A stretch of 64,000 bases of DNA, taken from contig JAJJOY010000001.1 of NCBI GenBank assembly GCA_021029595.1, forward strand, positions 310,001 to 374,000, given 5' to 3'. This DNA comes from Hominenteromicrobium mulieris. Its GTDB lineage: Bacteria > Bacillota > Clostridia > Oscillospirales > Acutalibacteraceae. The position numbers and the translations under genes were made by a program. The notes below the pieces were generated by a model. The model had not been told where the DNA came from. It did no database searches and worked only from the letters and a program-made list of their open reading frames with translations. How positions within the stretch are numbered: position 1 is the first letter of the stretch; each line of letters opens with the position of its first letter. Below are positions 44,163-54,811 of this stretch, in pieces.

Positions 44163-44810
44163 CTAATCGACCGTCGCGCACGAAACACAGCCCACATAGT
44201 CCGCCCCGTTTCGGTACAACACCTTTGCGCATTCCACGGCCGTCGCGCCGGTCGTCACGATATCGTCCAAAAGCAGAATGCGCAGCCGCGCCGCACCCTC
44301 TGCGCGGTACGCCCCACGCACATTCGCTTCACGTTCCTTGGCGCTCAAATTGTGCTGCGTGCGGTTGTGCTTCTTCTTCTCCAAAATATCCGTGCGGCAC
44401 GGAATACCCGTCAGCTTCGATACCTCTTTTGCAAGCAGCACCGATTGATCGTACCCGCGCTGTTTCAGCCTCTCCCGGCTAATGGGCACCGGCACAATAC
44501 AGTCCCAAACCCGGTTTTTATCGATCGCCGGCAGCATTAACTTTGCAAGCGGTTTCGCAAGTTTCGTCTCGTTTTTGAACTTGAACCGCCACAAGGATGA
44601 CCGAAACGGCTCCTTGTACCGCTGCGGCGCACGGCATTCCAGTGTGTAATCCCGTCTTCCTGCATGCAACGCGAAAAACCGCACGCGAATATCCGGCTGC
44701 AGCTTCGCGCAGTCCGCGCACAACTCGTCCCCGTTCACCGCTCCCGCACGCCCGCACAAAAGGCATCGCTTCGGGTAAAAGAGCATGAGAATCTTCTCTA
44801 AAACGATCAT
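44163..44810 (-). CDS. comF: ComF-family phosphoribosyltransferase-like protein
   Basis: 215 residues. N-terminal zinc-type cysteines (CLLCG and CADC), then a PRTase fold with YDQSVLLAKEVSK and the PRPP loop ILLLDDIVTTGATAVEC. ComF proteins are linked to DNA uptake and recombination; comFA is not next to it, but the recD2 helicase is, overlapping its start by 4 bases. Confidence 0.92.
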   Translation of the reverse strand: MIVLEKILMLFYPKRCLLCGRAGAVNGDELCADCAKLQPDIRVRFFALHAGRRDYTLECRAPQRYKEPFRSSLWRFKFKNETKLAKPLAKLMLPAIDKNRVWDCIVPVPISRERLKQRGYDQSVLLAKEVSKLTGIPCRTDILEKKKHNRTQHNLSAKEREANVRGAYRAEGAARLRILLLDDIVTTGATAVECAKVLYRNGADYVGCVSCATVD

Positions 44811-47056
44811 GCTTCCGCTTCCTCATTCTGCTCCGGCCCGTCTTCCTCCGGCTTTTCGAGCAAAAAGTGCTGCAAGCCGGAAAACCGCCGCGTCTTTTTA
44901 TCGTTCGCCACCATATCGGCGACTACACTGCGCTTGCCAACCAAAATCAGCAGCTTTTTCGCACGCGTAATGCCCGTATACAGCAAATTTCGGTAGCTCA
45001 GTTGCGGCGCGCCCGGGAACATCGGCATCACCACCGCCGTAAACTCATTGCCCTGGCTCTTATGTACCGTCACGGCGTAGGCGAGCTCCAGTTCTGCTGC
45101 CGCGTGCTCAAAATCATACAGCACCTCTTTGTCGTCGATTTCCACACGCAGACAACCGGCATCTTTATCCACATCGATGATGATGCCCATGTCGCCGTTA
45201 TATACGCCTTCGCCCACCGTGCCGTCTTCGCGGCTCCACGGCAGGTTGTAGTCATTCTTGATCTGCATCACCTTGTCGCCCTCGCGGAAAACCGTGCCGT
45301 TCACCGTCACCTGCGGCTTGTTTTTCGCGGGCGGGTTAATCTGCTCGCGCAGCTTACGGTTCAGCTCCACCGTGCCAAGCTCGCCCTTGCGTCCCGGGCA
45401 TAATACCTGAATGTCCGTCACCGGCGAATACCCGTAGCTTTTCGGCAGGCGCGTCACCACGAGCGACTGCACCGTCTCCGAAACGGAGCGTGCATCCTCG
45501 CGCGGCATAAAAAAGAAATCGTTGCTGCGCACGGAAAGCTCCGGCATCTCGCCCTCTACAATCTTGTGCGCGTTCATCACAATGAGACTCTCCATCGACT
45601 GACGGAAAATCTCCTTCAGTTGCACTGTTGGGAATACCTTCGACGCAATAAGGTCTCCGATGACATTGCCCGGCCCAACGCTCGGCAGCTGGTCACTGTC
45701 GCCGACCAAGATCAAACGGCAGCCGATGGGCAGCGCGCGCAGAACGCTTTCAAACACATACGCGTCCACCATGGAAAGCTCATCGATGACCACTGCGTCA
45801 CACTCCAGCGGATTGCGCTCGTTTCTCTGGAACACCGGGTCATCGTTGTCGTCCCAGTCCACCTGTAACATGCGGTGAATGGTCTTCGCCTCCACGCCCG
45901 TCAGCTCGGACATGCGCTTCGCCGCGCGCCCCGTCGGCGCCGCCAGAAATACCGTCTCGCCTTTTTCCATCAAAATGCGGATAATCGCGTTCAGCGTCGT
46001 CGTTTTGCCTGTGCCCGGGCCACCCGTCAAAATCAAAAGACCCTTTTCCAGCGCCGCGCGGATCGCATCCTTCTGCAATTCGGCGTACTCGATGCCTTCT
46101 GTGCGCTCGATTTCCGCAATCTCCCGGTCGATGCCCGTAATGGATTCCGGCGGGTAGCGCAGCATCATATGGATGCGGTCGGCGCAGTACACCTCGCTGC
46201 GGTGCTGCTTCGGCAAAAACACGAAGTCACGCCCGTTAAAATTCTCGTTCACCGCCTCAAACGTCTGGCACAGCTCAAGTAAAGCCTCCTGCGCACTCTC
46301 CGGCGGCACGCCCAAAAGCTTCGCAGCCGCCGCGCACAGTTTATCCGCCGGCAGGCACGTGTGCCCGTTATTCAAATTGTGCCGCAGCACATACAGCACG
46401 CCCGCCTTCACGCGCTCCTTGTTGTCGCGGTCATACTCCAACGACTCCGCCAGCTGATCCGCCACCGCAAACGAAATGCCAATCTTATCGCTGCACAGCC
46501 GGTACGGGTCTTCCTGAATGCATGCCACAGAGTCCTGCCCGTACACCTTCCACACCTTCACGGTGTCCTCCGGGCGCACGCCAAAGCTGCCGAGGAATGC
46601 CATCAAATCGCGGATGCCGTTCACGCGCTGCATCTCCTCGGAGATTTCTTTCGCCTTTTTCAGCGTGATGCCCTTCACGGTTGCAAGCCGCGCCGGGTCT
46701 TCCTCAATCACCTTAATGGATTCATCGCCGAACGCTTCTATAATTCGCCCCGCCAGCGCGCCGCCGATGCCCTTCACCGCGCCGCTCGAAAGGTATTTCA
46801 GCATCGCCGCCGTGTCCGCCGGACGGGAGCGCTCAAACGCCTGTGCGCGGAACTGCTGCCCGAACGTCGCGTGCGATGTCCACGTGCCATACAGGTGCAG
46901 CCGCTCTCCCACACTCACATACGGGAACGTCCCCACCACCGTGATGAGCTCTTCGCCGCAATCGACCTCCAACACCGTGTACTGGTTGCTGTCGTTGTGG
47001 TAGACGATATTTTCCACGCTGCCTTCCATTTCCAGCAGCCCGTTTTCCTGCGGCAT
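44807..47056 (-). CDS. recD2: RecD2-type DNA helicase
   Basis: 749 residues. N-terminal OB-like and helix-hairpin-helix region (SSGAVKGIGGALAGRIIEAFG, about 92-112), then superfamily 1B helicase motifs: Walker A LTGGPGTGKTTTL, AAPTGRAAKRM, DELSMVD (motif II), GDSDQLPSVGPGNV, and the C-terminal AYAVTVHKSQGNEF. A 5'-3' helicase without RecBC partners. GGAGGCGC lies before the ATG. A hairpin array (47083-47185) sits in its leader. Confidence 0.96.
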   Translation of the reverse strand: MPQENGLLEMEGSVENIVYHNDSNQYTVLEVDCGEELITVVGTFPYVSVGERLHLYGTWTSHATFGQQFRAQAFERSRPADTAAMLKYLSSGAVKGIGGALAGRIIEAFGDESIKVIEEDPARLATVKGITLKKAKEISEEMQRVNGIRDLMAFLGSFGVRPEDTVKVWKVYGQDSVACIQEDPYRLCSDKIGISFAVADQLAESLEYDRDNKERVKAGVLYVLRHNLNNGHTCLPADKLCAAAAKLLGVPPESAQEALLELCQTFEAVNENFNGRDFVFLPKQHRSEVYCADRIHMMLRYPPESITGIDREIAEIERTEGIEYAELQKDAIRAALEKGLLILTGGPGTGKTTTLNAIIRILMEKGETVFLAAPTGRAAKRMSELTGVEAKTIHRMLQVDWDDNDDPVFQRNERNPLECDAVVIDELSMVDAYVFESVLRALPIGCRLILVGDSDQLPSVGPGNVIGDLIASKVFPTVQLKEIFRQSMESLIVMNAHKIVEGEMPELSVRSNDFFFMPREDARSVSETVQSLVVTRLPKSYGYSPVTDIQVLCPGRKGELGTVELNRKLREQINPPAKNKPQVTVNGTVFREGDKVMQIKNDYNLPWSREDGTVGEGVYNGDMGIIIDVDKDAGCLRVEIDDKEVLYDFEHAAAELELAYAVTVHKSQGNEFTAVVMPMFPGAPQLSYRNLLYTGITRAKKLLILVGKRSVVADMVANDKKTRRFSGLQHFLLEKPEEDGPEQNEEAEA

Positions 47057-47082
47057 CGGTTGCGCCTCCTTGATTTATCATC

Positions 47083-47185
47083 AAAACAAATCCTTTGGGG
47101 TTTGTTTTATTTCCCTTTTCGCGCAAGCGAAAAATTTCACAATACGTAAGTATTATTTCACATTCGGCAAAGCCGAATATTTCAC
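47083..47185. repeat. Array of four small hairpins, each followed by ATTTC(A/C)C
   Basis: Four consecutive inverted repeats of different sequence: AAAACAAATCC-TTT-GGGGTTTGTTTT (47083-47108, imperfect), TTTTCGC-GCAA-GCGAAAA (47116-47133), AATAC-GTAA-GTATT (47141-47154) and ATTCGGC-AAA-GCCGAAT (47162-47178). Each is followed by ATTTCCC or ATTTCAC (47109, 47134, 47155, 47179). The stems differ while the linker is constant, so it is not a simple tandem repeat. Confidence 0.75.
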
Positions 47186-47227
47186 TGAAACATTACTGCC
47201 TTCATTACTTAAATTTCTACGCTTCTA

Positions 47228-47563
47228 TTATAGAACATTCTTTCGTGTTTGAAAAGCCCCAATCTCCGCAAACGGGTATTTTTGCACAAGTCTGCGGATA
47301 ATCGCGTCGATCTCCGGGTCGTTTGTCGGATTCAGGCACACAATGCGGCACATGCCGTATAAATCCAGCCACTTCACGCGTTCCAAAACGCTGCGCACAA
47401 TATACTCTGCGTCGTCCGCGCGGCGAATCGTCGCATACACCGTAAACGGCAGCGCATCCTCCAGCATTTTTGAACGTGTCACGCGCAGGCAAACGCTCCG
47501 CACAGCAAATAAAAAGATACACAGCGTAAACGCGCACACCAAAGCAATCCCGATAGGCTCCAT
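47228..47563 (-). CDS. Small membrane-anchored protein of unknown function
   Basis: 111 residues. One N-terminal membrane segment (IGIALVCAFTLCIFLFAV, about 4-21) followed by a soluble domain of about 85 residues (PFTVYATIRRADDAEYIVRS; CRIVCLNPTNDPEIDAIIRR). I do not recognise a family with certainty. It lies between metK and recD2 on the same strand. Its ribosome-binding site is inside the stem of the metK terminator. ATG 47563 is chosen over a GTG three codons earlier. Confidence 0.75.
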   Translation of the reverse strand: MEPIGIALVCAFTLCIFLFAVRSVCLRVTRSKMLEDALPFTVYATIRRADDAEYIVRSVLERVKWLDLYGMCRIVCLNPTNDPEIDAIIRRLVQKYPFAEIGAFQTRKNVL

Positions 47564-47600
47564 AAAAAACACCTCCGCGCCAGTCTATGACGCGAAGGTG
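47564..47600 (-). terminator. metK terminator whose 3' arm carries the next gene's Shine-Dalgarno sequence
   Basis: On the minus strand CACCTTCGCG (complement of 47591-47600) pairs with CGCGGAGGTG (complement of 47570-47579), then six T run straight into the ATG at 47563. GGAGG in the 3' arm is the ribosome-binding site of the 111-residue protein. Confidence 0.75.
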
Positions 47601-47629
47601 CATTCGGTTCTTATTCTGTTTTGTGCAAA

Positions 47630-48814
47630 TTAAAGCACGGCAGCCTTCAGAGCCTCAACCTTGTCGGTCTTCTCCCACTGCACGCCGAGTTCCTCGCGGC
47701 CCATGTGGCCGTAAGCGGCGAGCTGACGGTAAATCGGGCGGCGCAAGTCGAGGTTGCGGATGATCGCGTTCGGGCGCAGGTCAAAGACCTTCTGCACAGC
47801 CTCGGCAAGCTTGGAATCCTCCACCGTGCCGGTGCCGAATGTATCGACCATAACGGAAACCGGGTGTGCAACGCCGATGGCGTATGCAAGCTGCACCTCG
47901 CACTTTTTTGCAAAGCCCGCAGCTACAATGTTCTTTGCAACATAACGTGCCGCGTATGCAGCGGAACGGTCAACCTTCGTCGGGTCCTTGCCGGAGAATG
48001 CACCGCCGCCGTGACGACCTACACCGCCGTACGTATCGACGATGATCTTTCTGCCGGTCAGACCGCTGTCACCTACCGGGCCGCCGATGACAAAACGGCC
48101 GGTCGGGTTTACATAATACTTTGTGTTCTCATCGATGAGCTCCGCCGGAACGATCGGCTTCACAACATATTCGATCATATCCTTGCGAATCTGCTCCAGA
48201 GAGACAGCCTCGCTGTGCTGCGTGGAAATAACGATGGTGTCGATGCGCTTCACCGTGTCGCCGTCGTATTCCGCCGTCACCTGCGTCTTGCCGTCCGGGC
48301 GGAGGTAGTCAAGCGTGCCGTCCTTGCGGACTTTTGCCAGCTGCTTTGCAAGCTTATGCGCCAAAGAGATGGTCAGCGGCATCAGCTCCGGGGTCTCATC
48401 GCAGGCATAGCCGAACATCATACCCTGGTCGCCCGCGCCGATGAGATCGTCCTGGTCAGCGGCGCCGTTTTTCGTCTCAAGGGATTCGTTCACGCCCATT
48501 GCAATGTCCGGGGACTGCATGTCAATGGAGGTCAGCACCGCGCAGGTCGCACCATTGAAGCCCGCATCCGGAGAATCGTAACCGATCTCTTTGATGACTT
48601 TACGCGCAATCGCATCGATGTCCACATAGCACTCGGTGGAAATCTCGCCCATCACGTGCACCATACCGGTCGTCGCCGTCACTTCGCAAGCTACATGCGC
48701 GGTCGGGTCTTTCGCCATGATATCGTCGAGAATTGCATCGGAAATCTGGTCGCAAACCTTGTCCGGGTGGCCTTCGGTCACGGATTCAGATGTAAAAAGA
48801 TGTTTGTTGTTCAT
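47630..48814 (-). CDS. metK: S-adenosylmethionine synthetase
   Basis: 394 residues. Makes SAM from methionine and ATP. Signatures: [20 protein letters not shown] at the N-terminus, [12 protein letters not shown], and the P-loop-like [22 protein letters not shown] 48814 follows AAGGAGC. It is controlled by a SAM-I riboswitch, giving end-product feedback. Confidence 0.98.
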   Translation of the reverse strand: MNNKHLFTSESVTEGHPDKVCDQISDAILDDIMAKDPTAHVACEVTATTGMVHVMGEISTECYVDIDAIARKVIKEIGYDSPDAGFNGATCAVLTSIDMQSPDIAMGVNESLETKNGAADQDDLIGAGDQGMMFGYACDETPELMPLTISLAHKLAKQLAKVRKDGTLDYLRPDGKTQVTAEYDGDTVKRIDTIVISTQHSEAVSLEQIRKDMIEYVVKPIVPAELIDENTKYYVNPTGRFVIGGPVGDSGLTGRKIIVDTYGGVGRHGGGAFSGKDPTKVDRSAAYAARYVAKNIVAAGFAKKCEVQLAYAIGVAHPVSVMVDTFGTGTVEDSKLAEAVQKVFDLRPNAIIRNLDLRRPIYRQLAAYGHMGREELGVQWEKTDKVEALKAAVL

Positions 48815-48864
48815 GTTTTGCTCCTTTACTCTTTTCACTCACAGCCCCCACAAGGAATTTTCGG

Positions 48865-49003
48865 AAAAAAAGAACCGCTCACAAAGATGAGCGGTTCAAA
48901 ATCCTCATCTTTCGGCATTGCCATGCCGCAGGAATTAGCACCTTGCAAAATGCAGGTTGCCGGACATCAAAGGGCCTGTTCCCTCCGTCACTCTTGATAA
49001 GGG
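48865..49003 (-). promoter_or_regulatory. SAM-I (S-box) riboswitch with terminator, upstream of metK
   Basis: Minus-strand aptamer from about 49003: CTTATCAAGAG, GAGGGA, GGCCCTTTGATG, CCGGCAACC and GGTGCTAATTCC in canonical order, with P1 closed by GATGAG (complement of 48904-48909). The terminator is GAACCGCTC/GAGCGGTTC (48872-48897) with seven T. AAAGATGAG from the P1 3' strand can pair with CTCATCTTT inside the terminator, forming the antiterminator. Confidence 0.95.
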
Positions 49004-49027
49004 CATATTCATTTTTGACTGTAAAAA

Positions 49028-49056
49028 AGTATAACACAGTTTTTCGCAAATAGCAA
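49028..49056 (-). promoter_or_regulatory. Promoter of the SAM riboswitch-metK transcript
   Basis: Minus-strand TTGCTA (49051-49056), 17-base spacer, TATACT (49028-49033). Confidence 0.7.
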
Positions 49057-49106
49057 GGGAAAAAACCGCAGAAAATCCCGGTTTTATACCGCCAAATTCC
49101 GGCATA

Positions 49107-49715
49107 TCATACGACTTTGCCGTTGATGACCGGCTCCAGCTTTTTATATACCAGAATCGTGATAACCGCACTGATGAGCCCCTTGCAGAACGTAAACGGC
49201 AAGTTAAAGATCAAAAGCGCCTGCCACAACTCCTGCACGGACGGATTGATTGCCTGATACATGCCCATAATGGCCTCCATCGGCATCACATTCGTGTAGA
49301 TCGGGTAAATGATGAACAGATTCGAGAAGAATCCCAGCACTGCCATCAAAAGCGCGCCAACAACAGAGCCCACAATCGCGCCGCCGTAATTGCGGTGGTG
49401 GCGGTAAATCAACCCCGCCGGCACCACAAACGCAGAACCGATAATGAAGTTCGAGAGCTCACCCACACCGCCGGTAATGGTCTGCGAAAGCAGCACAAGG
49501 TTTTTCACAAAGCAAACGGCAACGCCGCTCACCGGGCCAAGCGTAAACGCCGCGATCAGTGCCGGCAGCTCGGAAAAGTCGAGCGAAATAAAGCTCGGCA
49601 TAAACGGCAGCTGGAAGTGTAAAAACATCAAAACGGTCGCAATCGCCGCCAGTACGCCGGTCATTGCAATTTTACGAATATTCACATTGGAAGTTTTTGC
49701 AGTATTTACGGTCAT
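49107..49715 (-). CDS. ribU: ECF transporter substrate-binding component RibU (riboflavin)
   Basis: 202 residues, six predicted membrane segments; RibU-type motifs HFQLPFMPSFISLDFSELPA and GPVSGVAVCFVKNL. It binds riboflavin/FMN precursors and works with a shared EcfAAT module not encoded nearby. The FMN riboswitch directly upstream confirms the substrate. Confidence 0.95.
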   Translation of the reverse strand: MTVNTAKTSNVNIRKIAMTGVLAAIATVLMFLHFQLPFMPSFISLDFSELPALIAAFTLGPVSGVAVCFVKNLVLLSQTITGGVGELSNFIIGSAFVVPAGLIYRHHRNYGGAIVGSVVGALLMAVLGFFSNLFIIYPIYTNVMPMEAIMGMYQAINPSVQELWQALLIFNLPFTFCKGLISAVITILVYKKLEPVINGKVV

Positions 49716-49889
49716 AAATGTCAGAACCTTTCTGTATGAATATCAGGCAGCGCAAGGAAATTCACTCGCGCTTGCATTTTCCCTTTACGGGAAAACACAA
49801 ATCCGCGCAGCGCCGCCTTTAGAATGCCGCATAAGCCATGCGCATTCCCAACTTATACTATGTCAATACAGAAACGGGGGTAAGAATCA

Positions 49890-50064
49890 AAAAAGCACCC
49901 CACGAAAACTCGCGGGGTGCCGAAATCCTTTTGATTCACGTTTCTTCTATCATCCGGACTATACCGTCGGCTCCGGAATCACACCGGATCAGCGCAAAAC
50001 TGCGGTCGCGGGCTTATGCCAAAGGCATTTACCGCCGGTGAGGAATCACACCTCGCCCCGAAGA
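49890..50064 (-). promoter_or_regulatory. FMN riboswitch (RFN element) with terminator, upstream of ribU
   Basis: Minus-strand aptamer 50063-49944: CTTCGGGGCGAGGTGTGATT, CACCGGCGGTAAA, AAGCCCGCGA, GAGCCGACGGTATAGTC and closing GAAG, all canonical. A terminator GCACCCCGCG/CGTGGGGTGC (49895-49920) with six T follows. The aptamer begins 30 bases after the tuf stop; I find no good promoter between, so tuf transcripts may run into it. Confidence 0.95.
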
Positions 50065-50093
50065 AAATGATGAGATTTTAGTTTGAGCAAAAA

Positions 50094-51296
50094 TTACTCG
50101 TTGATACCCGTAACAACGCCGGAACCAACAGTTCTGCCGCCTTCACGGATAGCGAAGCGAAGACCCTCTTCGATAGCGATCGGGGTGATCAGCTCAACGT
50201 CCATGACAACGTTATCGCCAGGCATGCACATCTCGGTGCCTTCCGGCAGAGAGATAACGCCCGTAACGTCGGTGGTACGGAAATAGAACTGCGGACGATA
50301 GTTGTTGAAGAACGGGGTATGACGGCCGCCTTCGTCCTTGGTCAGAACGTAAACCTGACCCTTGAACTTGGTGTGCGGGTGAATCGTGCCCGGCTTGGAC
50401 AGAACCTGGCCGCGCTCGATGTCGGTTCTCTGGATACCACGGAGCAGAACGCCGATGTTGTCGCCAGCCTCAGCAAAGTCGAGGAGCTTGCGGAACATTT
50501 CGATGCCCGTAACAACGGACTTTCTTCTCTCGTCGGTGAGACCGATGATTTCGACTTCGTCGGACATCTTCAGAATGCCACGCTCAACTCTACCGGTAGC
50601 AACAGTGCCACGGCCGGTGATGGTGAAGACGTCCTCAACCGGCATCAGGAACGGCTGGTCAGCCTTACGTTCCGGGGTCGGGATGTAGTCGTCAACAGCA
50701 TCCATCAGGTCGAGGATGCACTTGTACTCAGGAGCGTTGACGTCCTTGGACTCGCTGGTGAGTGCGAGGTAAGCGGAACCCTTGATGATCGGGGTGTCAT
50801 CGCCCGGGAACTCATACTCGTTCAGCAGGTCACGGATCTCCATCTCAACAAGCTCGAGGAGCTCTTCGTCGTCAACCTGGTCGCACTTGTTCATGAATAC
50901 AACAATGTACGGAACACCAACCTGACGGGAGAGGAGGATGTGCTCACGGGTCTGCGGCATCGGGCCGTCAGCAGCGGAAACGACGAGGATAGCGCCGTCC
51001 ATCTGTGCAGCACCGGTGATCATGTTCTTAACATAGTCAGCATGGCCCGGGCAGTCAACGTGAGCGTAGTGACGCTTGTCCGTTTCATACTCAACGTGAG
51101 CGGTGTTGATCGTGATACCACGCTCTCTCTCTTCCGGAGCCTTATCGATCATGGAGTAATCCTCGAACTGTGCCTGGCCCTTCAGAGCGAGAACCTTCGT
51201 GATAGCAGCAGTAAGAGTAGTCTTACCATGGTCAACGTGACCGATTGTACCGATGTTTACATGGGGCTTATTTCTTTCGAACTTAGCCTTTGCCAT
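50094..51296 (-). CDS. tuf: Elongation factor Tu
   Basis: 400 residues. GTP-binding motifs [19 protein letters not shown] and NKCDQVD (NKxD) are intact, as is the effector region [13 protein letters not shown]. Last gene of the rpsL-rpsG-fusA-tuf (str) operon. Confidence 0.99.
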   Translation of the reverse strand: MAKAKFERNKPHVNIGTIGHVDHGKTTLTAAITKVLALKGQAQFEDYSMIDKAPEERERGITINTAHVEYETDKRHYAHVDCPGHADYVKNMITGAAQMDGAILVVSAADGPMPQTREHILLSRQVGVPYIVVFMNKCDQVDDEELLELVEMEIRDLLNEYEFPGDDTPIIKGSAYLALTSESKDVNAPEYKCILDLMDAVDDYIPTPERKADQPFLMPVEDVFTITGRGTVATGRVERGILKMSDEVEIIGLTDERRKSVVTGIEMFRKLLDFAEAGDNIGVLLRGIQRTDIERGQVLSKPGTIHPHTKFKGQVYVLTKDEGGRHTPFFNNYRPQFYFRTTDVTGVISLPEGTEMCMPGDNVVMDVELITPIAIEEGLRFAIREGGRTVGSGVVTGINE

Positions 51297-51387
51297 TGGA
51301 ATTGCCTCCTTTTATTCAGTAAAATAACCTTTTGAGTTTATTACCATTGTAGCAACAAACCGCAAAAAAATCAAGTAGTATTTCGCT

Positions 51388-53481
<2,094 letters not shown>

Positions 53482-53511
53482 ATAATCCTCCTTAATACGT
53501 TTACAGGTAAA

Positions 53512-53982
53512 TTACCATCTGTAATGTGCGAAAGCCTTGTTGGCTTCTGCCATCTTATGCGTATCGTCACGCTTCTTAGCAGCGCCGCCGGCGCCGTTCA
53601 GAGCGTCAAGGATCTCTCCGGCCAGTCTCTCCTTCATCGTCTTTTCAGAACGAAGTCTGGAATAGCTCGCCATCCAGCGCAGACCCAGGGTCTGACGTCT
53701 CTCCGGACGAACCTCGATCGGAACCTGATAGTTTGCACCGCCAACACGGCGTGCCTTAACCTCCAGGCTCGGCATTACGTTCTCCATAGCCTGCTCGAAA
53801 ACCTCCAGAGCGTTCTTGCCCGTCTTCTCTTCGACGATCTCGAATGCTTCGTAAACGATCTTCTGAGCTACGCCCTTCTTACCATCATACATGATGTTGT
53901 TAATCAGGCGTGTGACCAGTTTGGAATTATACATAGGATCCGGCAAAACATCGCGTTTTGCTACATTGCCTCTTCTTGGCAT
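53512..53982 (-). CDS. rpsG: 30S ribosomal protein S7
   Basis: 156 residues. [20 protein letters not shown] start, [16 protein letters not shown] and [20 protein letters not shown] are S7 signatures. ATG 53982 follows GGAGGGAAG; 17 earlier in-frame codons are not conserved. Primary binder of the 16S 3' major domain. Confidence 0.98.
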   Translation of the reverse strand: MPRRGNVAKRDVLPDPMYNSKLVTRLINNIMYDGKKGVAQKIVYEAFEIVEEKTGKNALEVFEQAMENVMPSLEVKARRVGGANYQVPIEVRPERRQTLGLRWMASYSRLRSEKTMKERLAGEILDALNGAGGAAKKRDDTHKMAEANKAFAHYRW

Positions 53983-54169
53983 AGTCTTCCCTCCTTCACA
54001 TAATAGTATGAATTCATCGGTACTCGAAAGCACAAGCTCCCGCCGGCTAAGAAAAGGTATTTACGCACGATAATCAGTAGCTTATCTATTATAAATACCC
54101 TTAAAGCGAATTTCGCTTTTCCGGTCAAAAGTTCATTGTGTAACGATTAAATTTGGCTCTTTAAAGAAA

Positions 54170-54598
54170 TTACTTCTTTGCAGCGCCGGCCTTCGGTCTC
54201 TTAGCGCCGTACTTGGAACGAGCCTGCATACGCTTTGCAACACCCTGCGCGTCAAGCGTGCCGCGGATGATGTGGTAACGTACACCAGGAAGGTCCTTAA
54301 CACGACCGCCACGGATCATAACAACGCTATGCTCCTGCAGGTTGTGACCAACACCCGGGATGTAAGCGGAGACTTCGATACCGTTGGAAAGACGGACTCT
54401 GGCAATCTTACGAAGTGCGGAGTTCGGCTTCTTCGGGGTAGCAGTCTTAACAGCAGTGCAGACACCGCGCTTCTGGGGAGAATCCTGATCGATAGCAATT
54501 CTCTTCTTGGAGTTCCAACCCTTCAGCAGTGCCGGCGCCTTTGCCTTCTTCTCGGAAACTGCGCGACCTGTGTGAATCAACTGGTTAAATGTGGGCAT
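54170..54598 (-). CDS. rpsL: 30S ribosomal protein S12
   Basis: 142 residues, including the Gram-positive-type insertion after residue 20 ([18 protein letters not shown]). The decoding-site loops [11 protein letters not shown] and [14 protein letters not shown] are wild-type at the lysines whose mutation gives streptomycin resistance. First gene of the str operon, preceded by a GGAGG site. Confidence 0.98.
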   Translation of the reverse strand: MPTFNQLIHTGRAVSEKKAKAPALLKGWNSKKRIAIDQDSPQKRGVCTAVKTATPKKPNSALRKIARVRLSNGIEVSAYIPGVGHNLQEHSVVMIRGGRVKDLPGVRYHIIRGTLDAQGVAKRMQARSKYGAKRPKAGAAKK

Positions 54599-54679
54599 AT
54601 TGCACCTCCTTACACAATTTCTATATATGTCATGCGGGTTTATATTGCCCGCAGAACATGCGCCTATACAAAACAGTAT

Positions 54680-54708
54680 CCTGTCCGTACAAAAATCGCG
54701 CGGACAGG
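54680..54708. other. Hairpin in the rpsL leader
   Basis: CCTGTCCG (54680-54687) pairs with CGGACAGG (54701-54708) in the roughly 170-base leader of rpsL. No U-run follows, so it is not an intrinsic terminator. It might be a site for translational autoregulation, as known for str operons, but nothing confirms this. Confidence 0.4.
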
Positions 54709-54781
54709 TCTGTTTTATGCGGTTTCAAAGGCGGTTCTGGCAGAAATTCTCAGATTCCATGCCCACAACACACCATTTGAC

Positions 54782-54811
54782 ATTATACACCGCTCATTAT
54801 TCGTTTGTCAA
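54782..54811 (-). promoter_or_regulatory. Promoter of the str operon, overlapping the end of rpoC
   Basis: Minus-strand TTGACA (54806-54811) and TATAAT (54782-54787), 18-base spacer. The -35 box lies in the last codons of rpoC and spans the stop region. Confidence 0.75.

Noticed and set aside
47083-47185. CRISPR-like array
   Set aside because: Only four short units; the constant part is 7 bases and the variable parts are palindromes, so it is not a direct-repeat/spacer array, and no cas gene is present.
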